In this document: piece by piece, positions 10,762 through 23,024 of the stretch
Layout: the number at the start of each line of letters is the position of its first letter
How positions within the stretch are numbered: the first letter of the stretch is position 1
Origin: Boesenbergia rotunda
Taxonomy: Eukaryota; Streptophyta; Magnoliopsida; Zingiberales; Zingiberaceae
Assembly: GCA_024364735.1 (NCBI GenBank)
Contig: JAGFNQ010000289.1
Coordinates: 850,927-914,926, forward strand
Direction: 5' to 3'
DNA length: 64,000 nt
The notes under the pieces: model-generated
What the model was told of the DNA's origin: nothing
The model's database searches: none
The model's input: the letters and a program-made list of their open reading frames with translations, nothing else
Position numbers and translations under genes: made by a program

Positions 10762-11454
10762 TCATATCAGGTGGTACTTGCGCTCTATGTGTTTACTCGC
10801 CTTATGGGCTCGTGGTTCCTTCGAGTTTGCAACTGCACCACTGTTATCACAAAAGATTGTGATAGATCTGGGCAAACCATGAATCACATCCAAGTCCATG
10901 ATGAAGTTTCTGAGCCATACAGCTTCCTTGCCCGCCTCCAAGGCTGCCACATATTAAGCTACCATGGTGGAGTCTGCCACGCACTTCTGCTTGACACTCC
11001 TCCAGACAATGGCTCCACCTCCTAAAGTAAACACAAACCCTGAGGTAGACTTACTCTTGTCCCTATCTGACTGGAACTCTGAGTCCATGTAACCCACAGG
11101 GACTAATTGGTCTGCCCGGTATACCAACATATAATCCCTAGTCCGTCTCAGGTATTTCAATATATGATTTACCGCTTTCCAATGTCCCTGTCCAAGGTTA
11201 CTCTGATATCTGCTAACCATGCCCATGGTAAAACAGATATCAGGTCTCGTGCACAACATAGCATACATGAGGCTTCCTACTGCCGAAGCATAAGGAACCG
11301 CCTTCATTTCCTCTATCTCCTTTGATATTTTCAGACACATCTCCTTGGATAGAGGAACTCCATGCCTGAAGGGTAGAAAACCCTTCTTGGAGTTTTCCAT
11401 GCTAAAACGAGACAAGATAGTGTCAACATATGAAGCTTGGGATAGGCACAACAT
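10762..11454 (-). pseudogene. RNase H and RT end of element B
   Basis: Two abutting frames. 10954-11454 has GSLMYAMLCTRPDI and YMDSEFQSDRDKSKSTSGFVF, then GGGAIVWRSVKQKCVADST. 10762-10950 continues with KEAVWLRNFIMDLDVI and the CDNSGAVANSKEPRAHKASKHIE motif with its Asp. The break at about 10950 falls in the Glu-containing 'TEAEYVA' region (reads MVA then a stop). The same domain is found at 36909-37190 and 47617-48022. Confidence 0.85.
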
Positions 11455-11459
11455 CCTTT

Positions 11460-12200
11460 TCTGGCGATCCCTTATTACCTTGATCCCAAGGATGTGTCCG
11501 CTTCTCCTAAGTCCTTCATATCAAACTGCTTTGATAGCCAGACCCTTACGTCTGATAACACTTTGACATTGTTGTCAATTAACAAAATGTCATTTACGTA
11601 AAGTACAAGAAACACCACGACGTTTCCGTCACATCTTTTATACACACATGACTCATCCGAGCTTTGAGTAAATCCATATGACTAGATTACTTCATCAAAT
11701 TGAATGTTCCAAGACCTTGAAGCATGCTTCAATCCATAGATGGATCGCATAAGCATGCACACTTGATGTTCTTTGCCCTTTGCAATGAAACCTTCTGGTT
11801 GCTGCATGTAGATGGTCTCCTCAAGACTCCCGTTAAGGAAGGTTGTCTTGACATTCATCTGTCATACCTCATAATCCATATGAGCTGCTATAGATAAGAG
11901 AATCCGGATCGACTTGAGCATGGCTACCGGTGAAAAGGTCTCCTCATAATCGATACCTACTTTCTGAGTGTACCCTTTCGCAACAAGCCTTGCTTTGAAG
12001 GTCTCAACCTTCCCGTCTGATCCTCCCTTTCTCTTGTAGATCCACTTTCATCCAATGACTTTTACACCATTGGGTGGTTCTACAAGCTCCCAAACATGGT
12101 TAGAATCCATCAATTCTATCTCGGAGTTCATTGCCCTTTGCCAAGAATCTGCATCCTTGTCTTGGAGGGCCTCGTCATAGGTCCAGGGATCCGGTTCATG
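11460..12200 (-). pseudogene. Reverse transcriptase remnant of element B
   Basis: No single frame survives, but the minus strand still translates piecemeal to copia RT: PEGFIAKGKEH, then SRSWNIQFDEVI, then VVVFLVLYVNDILLI. The catalytic YVDD box reads YVND, so the second Asp pair is damaged. B' (37558-38076) gives the cleaner version with YIDD. Stops are scattered throughout. Confidence 0.75.
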
Positions 12201-12387
12201 TTTACTCGAGACCAAGTCCAAAGACTCCCAAAAACATGAACCTTTCAGGCTGTCTCACAACCCTCCCACTGCGACGAGGTACTACCTGTGTATCCTCAGT
12301 GACACGCGGTGCAGTGACTTGTGGTGTGTCCTCTTGTACAATCGGTCCTAAGGTCGGAACGTCCCCCCTTAACACTTCAAGCACTAG

Positions 12388-13150
12388 TCACCTATTAGGC
12401 TTATGGATCATCATATACTCCTCTTCCAAGAATCTGACATTTGTTCTAACAATTACCTTCTGATCCTTAGGACTATAGAATAGACCACCCTTCGTTCCTC
12501 TAGGATAGCCTATGAACAGGCGTACCTCCGTACGTGATTTCAACTTATCAGTATCTCCCTTTATCACATGTGCTGGACTACCCCAAATCCGAACATGTCC
12601 TAGCGCCCAGTCCACAATTCTGTGGGAGTATGAGGGACTGACTTAGATGGAACCAAGTTTAGTATGTACGCTGCCGTTTCTGTAACTTCGTTCAGTTGGG
12701 GTGTACCGGGTGCAGTTAGCTGGGACTGAATCCCGACTTCTGATAGGTAGCTCCTAAACTCTCCAAAGAGATACTTGCCACCACGATCTGATCGTAGTGT
12801 CTTGATACTTTTACCTCGATGTTTCTCCACATCAGCCTTGAATTCTTTGAACCTATCAAAGCATTCAGACTTGCAGCGCATTAGGTAAATGTACCCATTC
12901 CTTGAAGACTCGTCAATATAAGTGACGAAATATTCAAAGCCACCTCAAGCCTGGATTGACATAGGACCACACAAATCAAAATGAATCAGTTCCAACACAT
13001 CTTTAGCCCTATACCCCTTAGCCTTGAAAGGCCTCTTGGTCATCTTACCTTCCAAGCAAGACTCGCAGGTCGGGAGATCCTCCACCACCAATGAACCCAG
13101 GGGCCCATCGACTATCAACTTCTGAATCCTACTAAGGTTAATATGACCAA
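12388..13150 (-). pseudogene. Integrase remnant of element B
   Basis: Minus-strand pieces of a copia integrase: the CESCLEGKMTKRPF zinc region near 13050, the core with SDRGGKYLFGEF (12600-12881), and the C-terminal segment RIWGSPAHVIKGDTDKL...EVRLFIGYPRGTKGG (12388-12615). Compared with B' (38289-39172), the catalytic-Glu region is missing: QLNEV jumps to TETAAYILN, where B' has QQNGVAERRN and about 30 further residues. This internal deletion and several stops inactivate it. Confidence 0.8.
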
Positions 13151-13160
13151 GCCTAAGGTG

Positions 13161-14474
13161 TCAAAGATATGTCTGATTCATCTTAGAAGGTTCTTTTCTC
13201 TTATTTGAGTTAGATGATGAGCTATTTACTTTAGTATGCATCGTGGGAGGTTTTGGTTCTAGAGTATACAGATTGCTGACCATTGTACCCGAACAGATAA
13301 TCTCTCTGTTTCTCTTAATAACAACTTTATCATCAAAAGTAACAGAATATCCATCCTTAAACAACTTAGAAACTGAAATTAAATTCTTTCTAAATGAAGG
13401 TACATATAGGCAATCTCTCAGAACTAACACTTTATTTCTCTCAAAAGATAAATAAAAGACTCCCACTGCAATTGCTGCTACTCTTGTAGCATCGCCCATG
13501 TAGACCACGATTTCTTCATTCGCTAGCCGCCGGGTTTCCTGGAACCCCTGCAAAGTATGGCAGACATGGTCAGTGGCTCCTGTATCTACACACCAGGTAC
13601 TGGTAGATAGCACCGCTAAACATATTTCAATGACTAAGGCTGAAGAAATACCTTTGCTTTGACGACGGGGACAGTCCGCCTTCTAGTGCCCAGTTTGCTT
13701 GCACGTGAAGCACCTGCCTTTCGACTTTTTCACGCCAGTCTGGGGTCCTTACGATGCTCCTGCCTTCTTGAACCGTCCTTGTTTCTTCTTCTTCCTGTCT
13801 TTCATCTCAGAAGAAGAAACCCTTTTAGTTACTAAGGCCTGTGAGTTCTGGCGAAAGAGGCCTTCTGCCGCTTGGAGTTCTCCTAGCAGTTCACCCAACA
13901 TATAATTCCTTTGGTTCATATTATAGTTGAGAATGAACTGCTCAAAACTCCTTGGCAGAGACTGGAGTATAATATCGACCTGGGATTCCCCGTCAATTTC
14001 AACTCCCAGTACCCCAATCTCAATGAGATGAGCCATCATCTTTAGGATATGATCCCTCACAGGTGTCCCTTCAACCATAGTGGTTGACATCAGACTCTTC
14101 ATCGCATTTTGCCTAGCAGCTCGACCTTGGTGCCCGAAGAGATCTTTGAGGTTCAATATCATGTCACTGGCAGTGGGCATGGCCTGATGCTAATGTTGCA
14201 GCACATTCGACATAGATGCCAGAATGTAACACCGCGCGATCTCATTTGCCTTCTTCCACTTCCTATAACGCTCTCTCAATTCTTCACCAGAGTCTTCTCT
14301 AAGCTTTTTCGAACATTCCTCGAAGAGTACGAATTTGTACTCCTCAGTAGTGAGGACAATGTCAAGGTTCCCCTTCCAGTGTATGTAATTTGGTCTAGTA
14401 AGTTTATTGTCCTTAAGAATTGTTACTAGTAGAGTAACGACCATTATGAAAAACCTGAGAACCACAACATACAC
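13161..14474 (-). pseudogene. Gag and protease of element B
   Basis: One reading frame with three stops. The gag N-terminus (NKLTRPNYIHWKGNLDIVL) is followed by LNLKDLFGHQGRAARQNAMK and SLPRSFEQFILNYNMNQ (UBN2-type copia gag). A basic stretch leads into a CCHC knuckle (CFTCKQTGH-stop-KADC) near 13690-13720, in which the Trp codon has become TAG. The protease active site is WCVDTGATDHVC at about 13590 (DTG intact). Stops lie at about 14187 (TAG), 13747 (TAA) and in the knuckle. Gag and protease in one frame is usual for copia. Confidence 0.85.
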
Positions 14475-14612
14475 TACTTTAGAAATTGAAAATAAATTGA
14501 TTCCTCAAAACAATTAATTTTTGAAATCAACCAACACCCCCGTACACCGAGAAATTCGTATGCCACGATGGTGTGGACGTATACGAATCCCTGCATTCGT
14601 AAGAGGAGGTTT
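14475..14612 (-). other. Leader fragment of element B
   Basis: Between the gag start of B and the first base of element C. No gene is visible. It contains two near-identical phrases 'cgaattcgta/cgaatccctgc' around 'gtatacg'. It is probably the transcribed leader of B, cut by the insertion of C. Confidence 0.5.
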
Positions 14613-16199
14613 TGTAGGACCGGTGCCATCGATGGGGGGGGGGGTGAATATCGACCATAAATCATTCTCGCGGAAATCGTCTTTCGGATCTTCGTTCTAG
14701 ACTCAGAGTTATTGCAGTGGAAAATATACAAAACGAAGAAAACAGACAACAACACAGATTGCACGCGGGATTTTTTACTTGGTTCCCGTCCCCCCAGGGT
14801 CAGTACATCCAAGGCCTATGCACGGGAATGCCCGTCCACTAATGGTCTCTTTTCCAGACTTTCTGGAGGCGGAGACACCCATCTTATAGTGCAATTATTA
14901 CAATTAGAAATATAGTAAATTGAGTGCGGAATAATAAAAGCAAACTGAACAAACAAGATTTGAAACTCGGCCGATCTGGACCTCCGAAGTACCGCGCACT
15001 TTCTCCTGGAGCCTCCTGGTCACAGAGCTTTGTCGTTAGCACTTTGTTGTCGCATGGGAAGCTTAGAATGAGTCTTGGAAGTTGTGTTTTGAGCCTTGGG
15101 GTCGAAGCCCCTTTTATAGGCTTCATTGGGGCGTCTGTGATCACCGAGGCGCCTTAATGGGCTTGGTCAAACTTAATTTCCACACCGAACTCGCCGCAGT
15201 AGATAAGGCCTTTGACCAGGGCGCCCTGGACCTCCCAGGCACCTCCATGAAAGCTTATCTCTGCTTCGAACTCGCAGCAACAAATATAGCTTTTAACCAG
15301 GGCGCCTGTATCGTCCCGGGCGCTTGAATGGAAGCCTGTTCTACCTTCCTTCATTGAACCTATTATGCTTCTTTGACTGAGGCACCCCAGTTGATGGGGG
15401 CACCTATCTCCATTAGGGCGCCCCCTTCAATGGGGGCACCTAGCTGGCTGGCTTCCAGCCACTTCGTGTGTTGTTTGCCTGCTTTATCTTCCATTCTAGG
15501 TACCTGCAAGATACATAAATACAAAGCAAATACACACAATCTTAACCATAAGGACTTGGTTCTGACTTCGGATTTCCATGAAACCCTACGTTGAACCGAT
15601 GCAAGTTCCCACCCCCGAGAACGCGCCGTTCACCTACTCCTTTCAGGAGATGGTTGCCACCCAGTCCATTCGGGTAGACTTTTGCTTAGCCTCCGATACT
15701 CTCAGATCTCGAGACGTCCGAACCTCGACCCGTCTCTACTTCTGTCCTTAGTCATCGCTCAGCTATGTTGCTCAATCCCTCGGACCAAGACTTCGTGCCC
15801 AAACCCTAGGTCCAGGACTTCGGTGCCCAACTCTCGACCAGGATTTCGTGCCTAATTCCTCAAACCAAGTCTTCGTGCCCAACCCTCGGTCAGGTCTTAG
15901 GTGCCCAGCCCTCGGCCAGGACTTAGTGCCCAATCCATGATTAGGACTTCGTGCCCAATTCTTCGAACCAGGACTTCGTGCCCAACTCTCGGTCAGGTCT
16001 TAGGTGCCCAGCCTTCGACCAAGACTTAGTGCCCAATCCATGATCAGGACTTCATGCCTAGGTTAACTTGGACGTTGGTTCACTTTGGTACTCCTCTCTC
16101 GACTTACCCTTCCCTTGTTCAATGTATCACTGACTTAAGTATATTATCAAACATTGAAACACTTAGAGGAGGACATTACTGATGTAACTTGCACCAACA
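14613..16199 (-). repeat. 3' LTR of element C
   Basis: 1,587 bp. It matches 24982-25620 over that partner's length and 33983-35532 throughout. In transcription order: hairpin repeats (about 16070-15780), GGCGCC/GGGGCGCC-rich cluster (about 15440-15125), TATA box 15119-15111, leader, and a G-run (C-run on the coding strand) near the end. Confidence 0.88.
15111..15119 (-). promoter_or_regulatory. TATA box in 3' LTR of element C
   Basis: CTATAAAAG on the minus strand in the same context (AAGGGGCTTCGACCCC follows) as in LTR A and the other C-family LTRs. Confidence 0.65.
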
Positions 16200-16217
16200 A
16201 TCTCCCCCTTTTTGATG
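16200..16217 (-). promoter_or_regulatory. Polypurine tract of element C
   Basis: CATCAAAAAGGGGGAGAT on the minus strand abuts the 3' LTR. Further PPT-like boxes follow inside the element at about 16340, 16417, 17205, 17360 and 17640, the multiple-PPT pattern described for Sireviruses. Confidence 0.8.
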
Positions 16218-18089
16218 TTTGACAATATCTTAAGTTAGATCAGATGAAAGGGCTAAACCTTGGGATAAAATAAAAATAAAAAATTTTGAAAACCCATTTT
16301 TGATCTGTTGGGGAAAACTTCTAACTTCCGCTCACTCTTCCCCCCTTTGATAAAAAACATTTTGATTTTTTGATCCTTTGGTAAGAGAGAAAAAAACTTT
16401 TCTAACTTAAGCGCAACCCTCCCCCTTTGTCATACATCAAAAATCACCAAACATACTTGCACCAACAATGAAAGCATTTGGTTCTTTTTGAAAATACTTA
16501 GTATAAATTTTTGAAAGCTAAGTGCTTAAGTATTTTGGACTCAGAAAACTTCTCACTAAATAAATTGCTTTAGAAAAGCTTTCATTTAGAAGAGATTTTT
16601 CAAAAAATTATACTTATAGAAAGATTTTCACTTTAACAACCAGTGCACTTTGAGAAAAAGCTTTGTATTTTTGAGAAATGTCAAAAAATGCAGTACTTTT
16701 GGAAAATGCATAACTTTTGAAAGAATCCTATGAGCTTTAAAAAGTACAAGTACTTTTGAAGAATGTTATGAGCTTTGAAAGAATGCAAGTAGTTTTGAGA
16801 AATATTATGATCTTTGAAAAATGCAAGTATTTTTGAAAAATATTATGACCTTTGAAAAATTAAGTACTTTTTAAAAAATATTAGTATTTTTGAAAAGTAT
16901 AAGTACTTAGAAAAATCTTATTTTTAAAACATAACATTTTACTTGACTTGGTTTCTTTTCCAGTCTGACACAATCTTAGGAAACCTTGTTGACTACAAGG
17001 ACATTTTCCTAAGTGTCCTGGAAATTCTCCAACTCACGTAAATATTATTTCCAAAAAAACTGTTTTGAAAATAATAGAGATTGAAAGTGATAGAGAGATA
17101 ATATGATTACAAAAAAATAGTACTTTGAAAAATTATGTTTTCAAAAAGGACTTAATAATGTAGTGCATGAAAAAATATATTAAATAATTCTTTATAATTT
17201 GACCTCCCCCAAAACTTGACCCAGTCCTAGGAAGCTTGTTGACCACAAGTACTCTTCCTCTAAGTCTTTAGGGTTTAGTTCAGATCAAAGGAATTATCTA
17301 ATAATTTCAAAACAAATAATCACCAAAAAAACTTTTCAAAAATTCTTCTTTTGACTCAGACTCCCCCTAAATTTGACACATCCTTGGAGTCCTTGTAGAT
17401 CATGAAGTGGGCCTTCCTCTGTGTCTTTAGGGTTTATCAAAATCAAATGAGACATAGGCACAATTTTTAGAATGTATTTTGAAATTTCGAAACATATTTT
17501 GAAATGAAGGTAATTTGTCAGACATAGTTTTTTGAAAAACATAAGTAATAGTCTTTAAAGCACAGTTTTCGAAAACCATTTTAAAAGACAGTAATTTTTT
17601 AAGGACCATTTTTGAAAGAAAATTAAAAGAATACCCCACTCCCCCTGTACCCGACACTGTTTGACTCTATCTAAGTGCCTTAAGGAACTTTAGTGTTGTC
17701 CTAGGAGGCTTGTGTCTAATTGTGTGAGTCAAACAGTTTTTAAAAAGATATAATTTTTGAAGACATATAATATATTGGCAATCAGACAAGCATGAAATCA
17801 ATAAAAATATTATTATGTTAAAGCACTATTTTGAAAATATATTTTATAAAAATATTATAAGAATTTTGAAAATAGTTTTGAAACATATTCTTCAATTTAT
17901 TAGTCCTTAACATCTCACCCATTTTAGATGTCTCAATACAGCAAGCATGATTGCCTTATAGGTGCATTGTGAGATGCTTGAATCATTTTTCTTAATTCAT
18001 TGTTAAATCTAAGATTTAATTGAAACTTGTGTTAGATTTAAATTTATCAAATAGTAAAGTGAATTTAATTTTCGGTAATCGGCTTCCAG
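16218..18089 (-). other. Non-coding interior of element C (3' side)
   Basis: A+T-rich, no credible frame. It holds repeated 'acttttgaaaaatattatgacc' phrases (16680-16920). A 70-bp block at about 16940-17010 has its reverse complement at 31790-31880 in element D. The block at 17890-18089 corresponds to 31440-31560 in D and to the gag-pol spacer of A. Gypsy element L interrupts it at 18089/18090. Confidence 0.6.
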
Positions 18090-18274
18090 TGTAGCGACCC
18101 GCCTTCTCTACCTTAGACGGTCCGCTACTTTATCTACTTCTTGACTCTAATGCACGACTAAGAATGCGGAACTTCTTTTTTTTTTCTTTTAAATCCATCT
18201 AGGGATGATATTCTAACTCTAGTAGTCATGCATGATACAATGGCACGCTTCTTTTCATCTGTAGCACTTCTCTG

Positions 18275-18440
18275 CATTGGTACCAGTCGACTGCGATCTA
18301 ACCAGTCGACTGGTATCGGCCACAGAAAGTTTCTAGGCGCGGCACCAGTCGACTGGCCTCTTTGCAGTCGACTGATGCATCGAACAGAAGCTACTGTTCG
18401 ATAAGTCAGTCGACTGATACTGAACCAGTCGACTGGCACG
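18275..18440. repeat. CAGTCGACTG palindrome cluster in LTR L
   Basis: Six or so copies of a CAGTCGACTG core, often extended to CCAGTCGACTGG, within 170 bp and separated by 10-35 bp of unrelated sequence. The same core occurs in the Sirevirus-type LTR I at 55625-55745. Confidence 0.9.
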
Positions 18441-20238
18441 CCTGAAAATCTGAAATTCAGATTCGAAACCTTGTCTCAATGGTCCACCAAACTTATAGTT
18501 TCAAGCCATACAAAGACACAACACCATTTCTATACTCTATACTAGTTTCCTAAACATTTTAGCCAATCCAAACAACTTCATAAACTTGAAATTAGGACTT
18601 TTGCGGAAGTAATTAAGCTATGAAAATCTATATGAACTTTAAACTAGAGTTTTGTACCAAACTTCACTCCTATGCATTCATAACACCAAAACACATGTTC
18701 TAAACATTTCTAAAGCATTGTGGAATGTGTATGCAACTTTTCTAAGCATGTTTAAGCAATAAAACTTGATTCAAAGGGAAACTACCAATATTTTGGCACA
18801 TGCACCAATTAACTCCATCAACTATCAATATTCAAAACTACTCACACTCATACTCATCCAAGGCAATCATAAAGATATGTATGCTAAATAAAATGACATG
18901 GAATCTTTACTCATGGTTTTATGACATGCAAAATATCTAAAACGCAAATACTTGGATAAATGCTATATGATCTAACTTAAACTAAGACTTTATAATAAAT
19001 GCACTTTAAGCCCTTCCTTCATCTTGTCCCAAGGACCTCTCCAAGATCAGCCACCACACACACGTCACTCAGCACCGCCTTGTCGCCTTCCTTTAGAATT
19101 GCTTGCCTTTACCTTTACCTGCAGTAAGAGGAAATGCAACTAATAAGAAAAAAGCTTAGTAAGTACTATCTAGCTCACAAAATCTCGAAAATGTGCAAAC
19201 ATGCTTTTTAAACAATGTGAAATCACATGAGATACTTTTGTGCTTCAAAGAAAACTAAACCATGTATACTCAAGCATTAATAAGTCTCGACTTACTTGTT
19301 CTTGGCTTAACTTGAACTTTAGCAATTCTTTAACTTTAAATCTTTCTTTAACTTTTAGAAAACTTCTTTAAACTTTAGAAAACTTTGCTAAAGCATATAC
19401 TTGAAAATAATATCTCACTTGGATCCACTTAAGACGTAAGTACCATCTTATGCGCGTTCCCTAAAAGGTTGGGGTAGCGAGCCACCAATCCTAATAGAGC
19501 AGACCTTGGTCTACCAGGGCCAAGACCTTGGAATTGGACACCTGGATTTCTTTAACGACGCCCTTGGACGCCGGGTACTGGCCTTAGAAAATAAAATAGC
19601 TTTTCTTTCTTTTCTTTCTTATCTTTAAATGCCTTGGCATTTTAACGAGCCCCTTGTGTGCCCAAATCCCTAAGTCTTGACTTTTGGGGATTTCTTAAGG
19701 CCTTGGCCTTTTCTTTTCTTATCTTTTTCTTCTCTTTTCTTTTCTCATAACTTTTCTTAGCCCCTAACCTCATATAGGGTACTTAATCAACTTACACAAG
19801 CATGGATTAAACTAGAGTTACATGCAAAATCATAAACTAAAGGAAAATTGCATTTTTAACTTTTGATCACATGCAAAATCTTAAACTAAAAGTAAATATC
19901 TCTTTTAAAACTTTTAAGGGAAAATTCTTGCGGAAAACCGCCTCTTACTACAGGTGAGCAGTACTTACATTGATATCTTGGACTTACAACCAAGAACGGC
20001 GTCGGAGGTTCCGGAGAAACTCGGAGTCTCGGAGATTTCTTCGCGCTCACGCGTTCCTCTCGTCGTGGGGATTCCGAATATTGGAAGATCTCTCGGAAGA
20101 GAGCCTTGGCCGGCCACCGGAGGAAGCCTTAGGGCTTGGTGTGTCTTCGCCCAAGGGAGGAGAGAGGGGCGGCGTGAGGGTTTGGGCGAGGAAGAGGGTT
20201 TGAGTTGAGAGAAAATAAAACTTCTCTCTTTAATTATC

Positions 20239-20246
20239 TATTTATA
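20239..20246 (-). promoter_or_regulatory. TATA box of LTR L
   Basis: TATAAATA on the minus strand, about 260 bp from the U3 end, followed downstream by a C/T- and GC-rich leader. No experimental support. Confidence 0.5.
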
Positions 20247-20318
20247 CTTATGGGGGCGAATTTACCTAATTACGCCTTATCTATTGTTTCGCTTGATCTT
20301 TTTCAACAAAAATGAACC

Positions 20319-20378
20319 AGCCTAGCTGGTCTGCCCATTCTTGTCTCAACGCAGGTGAAGGGATCAATTCCCACCTAC
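20319..20378 (+). other. tRNA-shaped module in LTR L (degenerate)
   Basis: On the strand opposite to the element: 'agcctagctggtctg', then about 30 nt later 'gaagggatcaattccc', reminiscent of tRNA A- and B-box spacing. It is the most diverged of three copies; see J (54855-54922) and K (59001-59077). It is not a functional tRNA gene. Confidence 0.3.
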
Positions 20379-20505
20379 GTGATTTTCTGTTTGTAACCCT
20401 TTTTGCCACTTTCGTTTACGGAAAAATTCTATAAAAATATCCATAAATTTGAAATAAATTCTAAGATATTTCTAAAATTAGTTTCGAGAAATTTCGGGCG
20501 TTACA

Positions 20506-20517
20506 ATCCCCCATACC
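20506..20517 (-). promoter_or_regulatory. Polypurine tract of element L
   Basis: GGTATGGGGGAT on the minus strand abuts the 3' LTR. Confidence 0.75.
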
Positions 20518-20540
20518 TTATAAAAAGTTTGTCCTCGAAT

Positions 20541-23024
20541 TTAGAACAATTCTAGATATCTTTCTCTCATGCTGTCTTCACGTTCCCAAGTAGCTTCCTC
20601 ATGCTTTTGATTCTGCCAGATGACCTTCACTAGTGGCACTTCTTTATTTCTTAATCTTTTAACTGCTTTGTCCACTATCTGTGTCGGTCTGCTCTCATAG
20701 CTAAGATCTTCTTGGATCTGTACTGACTGAGGCTGAATCACTTGATTGGGATCGTGAATACACTTCCTTAGCATAGAGACATGAAATGTACTGTGGATAG
20801 CTGACATATCCTCTGGCAAGTCCAGCTCATAGGCTACCTTCCCAACTCTCTTTATAATCTTGTAGGGTCCTATGTAGCGAGGGCTCAGCTTGCCCTTTTT
20901 GCCAAATCTCATCACTCCCTTCATAGGAGCGACCTTGAGGAATACTGAATCTCCAACTTGGAATTCCAGTGGCCTACGGCGTGTGTCAGCATAACTTTTC
21001 TGTCTACTCTGGGCAGTCTCAATCCTCTGGCGGATCGTCTGGATAGCCTGAGTGGTCTCATCTATAAGCTCAGTCTGGCTGCCTAGTCCGGACTCCATCT
21101 CTTTCTTCTCACCAGCTTCTTGCCAACATATGGGTGACCTGCATTTCCTGCCATATAATGCTTCATAAGGTGCCATCTTGATAGTGGCCTGATAGCTATT
21201 GTTGTAGGCAAACTCAGCTAAGCACAGAAATTTGCACCAACTACCTTTAAAGTCCAACGCACAAGCCCTGAGCATGTCTTCTAAAATCTGATTTACTCTC
21301 TCTGTTTGTCCATCTGTCTGGGGATGGAAAGCTGTGCTGAACTGAAGTCTGGAGCCTAGGGCATCCTGAACACACCTCCAAAAATGGGAGATGAACCGCC
21401 CATCTCTGTCAGAAACGATCGACTTCGGAACTCCGTGAAGCCTGATTACTTCTTTCACGTACAGCTGTGCTAACTGCTCTACCGAATGTGATAACTTGAT
21501 GGCTAGGAAGTGGGCGGACTTGGTCAATCTATCCACTATCACCCATATTGCATCGTGTCCATGGGTGGTCCTTGGGAGACCTGTGATAAAATCCATGGAT
21601 ATCTCTTTCCACTTCCACTCTGGAATAGGAAGAGGCTGTAGAACTCCTCCTGGTCTCTGGTGCTCTGCCTTGACTCTCTGGCATGTCAGGCAGGTGCTGA
21701 CATATTTGACTACATCTTGCTTGAGTCCAGACCACCAGAACCTTTGCTTTAAATCTTGGTACATCTTGGTAGAACCAGGATGCATAGAGTACGGGGTACT
21801 GTGGGCTTCTTCTAAAATATTCTTTCTTAGTTCCTCATCATTGGGGACGCAAAGGCGGTCTCCAAGATAGAGGATGCCACTATCTGATACTCGAAACTCT
21901 GAATTTTCTGCCTCTTGGATCTCCTGCTTGATCTTCTGGATCTCTGGGTCTTGACTTTGCTTTCTTTGTATATCCACAAGCAGGGTTAACTCTAGAGTCA
22001 ATGCAGAAAGTTGCCCAATTATTACCTCGACTCCAAAATCCTTTATTTCTTTCTGAAGTGGTAGAGACAGTGATGATAGGGACATCAGTGCTGCACAGGA
22101 TTTTCTGCTCAGTGCATCTGCCACTTTATTAGCTTTACCTGGGTGGTAGAGGATTTCACAGTCATAATCTTTGACCAACTCTAGCCACCTGCGCTGCCTC
22201 ATATTCAGATCCTTCTGAGTGAAGAAGTACTTCAAACTCTGATGGTCTGTGAAGATCCTGCACTGCACTCCATACAGGTAGTGTCTCCAGAGCTTCAGTG
22301 CAAAAACCACAGCTGCTAGCTCAAGGTCGTGGGTAGGGTAATTCTTCTCATAGTCCTTGAGCTGTCTGGAGGCATATGCTATTACTTTACCGTCTTGCAT
22401 GAGGACAGCTCCAAGGCCCATCTTGGATGCATCACTGTAGATGTCAAAGGCCTTGTCGCTCTCTGGAACAGTCAGGATGGGAGTACTAGTCAATCTTTTC
22501 TTCAGTTCTAGGAAGCTGTGCTCGCATTTATCTGACCACTCAAACTTCTGATTCCTCCTGGTCAGGGCGGTGAGTGGAGAGGCTATTCTGGAAAAGTCCT
22601 CCACAAATTTTCTGTAATATCCCGCCAGGCCTAAGAAGCTTCTGATTTCACTGGCATTCTTGGGTCTACACCAGTTGCTGACTGCTTCTATCTTGGCTGG
22701 ATCAACTTGAATGCCGTCTTTGGATACAATGTGGCCTAGGAAGGCCACCTGATCAAGCCAAAACTCACACTTTGAGAATTTGGCGTACAACTCCTTCTGG
22801 TGTAAGGTTTGCAACACTATCTTCAGGTGTTCTTCATGTTCTTTCCGAGTCTTTGAATACACTAGGATATCATCAATGAAGGCAATGACGAACTTGTCCA
22901 GAAAATCCTTGAACACTCTATTAATTAGATCCATAAACGTCGCAGGGCGTTTGTCACTCCAAATGCATGACCACAAACTCATAGTGCCCATATCTTGTAC
23001 TGAAAGCAGTCCTTGGCACATCAC
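20541..23024 (-). pseudogene. RT (part), RNase H and integrase of gypsy element L
   Basis: An 827-codon open stretch; the first about 28 residues are out-of-frame RT. RT palm follows with FIDDILVYS (about residue 49-57), then the gypsy RT/RNase H linker and RNase H with YSDASKMGLGAVL, the DLELAAVVFALK Glu and TDHQSL. Next is the integrase H2C2 finger (HSTPYSMHPGSTKM...CLTCQRVK), the DDE core with MDF, SDRDGRF and QTERVNQ, the GPY-like GKKGKLSPRYIGPYKI segment, and a C-terminal chromodomain-like tail. Catalytic residues look intact, and the frame is the longest in the window. It is disconnected from the upstream RT half by a frameshift at about 22950, so the polyprotein is broken. Confidence 0.93.

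Larger units (their letters stand above)
10588..14612 (-). mobile_element. Internal region of copia element B (decayed)
   Basis: Minus-strand gag-protease-integrase-RT-RNase H remnants in copia order, between the B 3' LTR (left) and the start of element C (right). Its own PBS and 5' LTR are not contiguous: element C begins at 14613 within the leader, and B-type LTR pieces reappear only at 25621-27229. Relatives in the window are B' (36469-39172) and G (39377-49891). Multiple stops and frameshifts make it one of the oldest elements here. I do not assign a copia lineage. Confidence 0.85.
18090..20505 (-). repeat. 3' LTR of element L
   Basis: 2,416 bp from TGTAGCGACC to GGGCGTTACA. It shares short conserved modules in the same order and orientation with LTRs J and K (around 19030-19180 'cttagtaag', around 19440-19560 'tgcgcg...ggtag'). 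No coding content. Confidence 0.85.
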
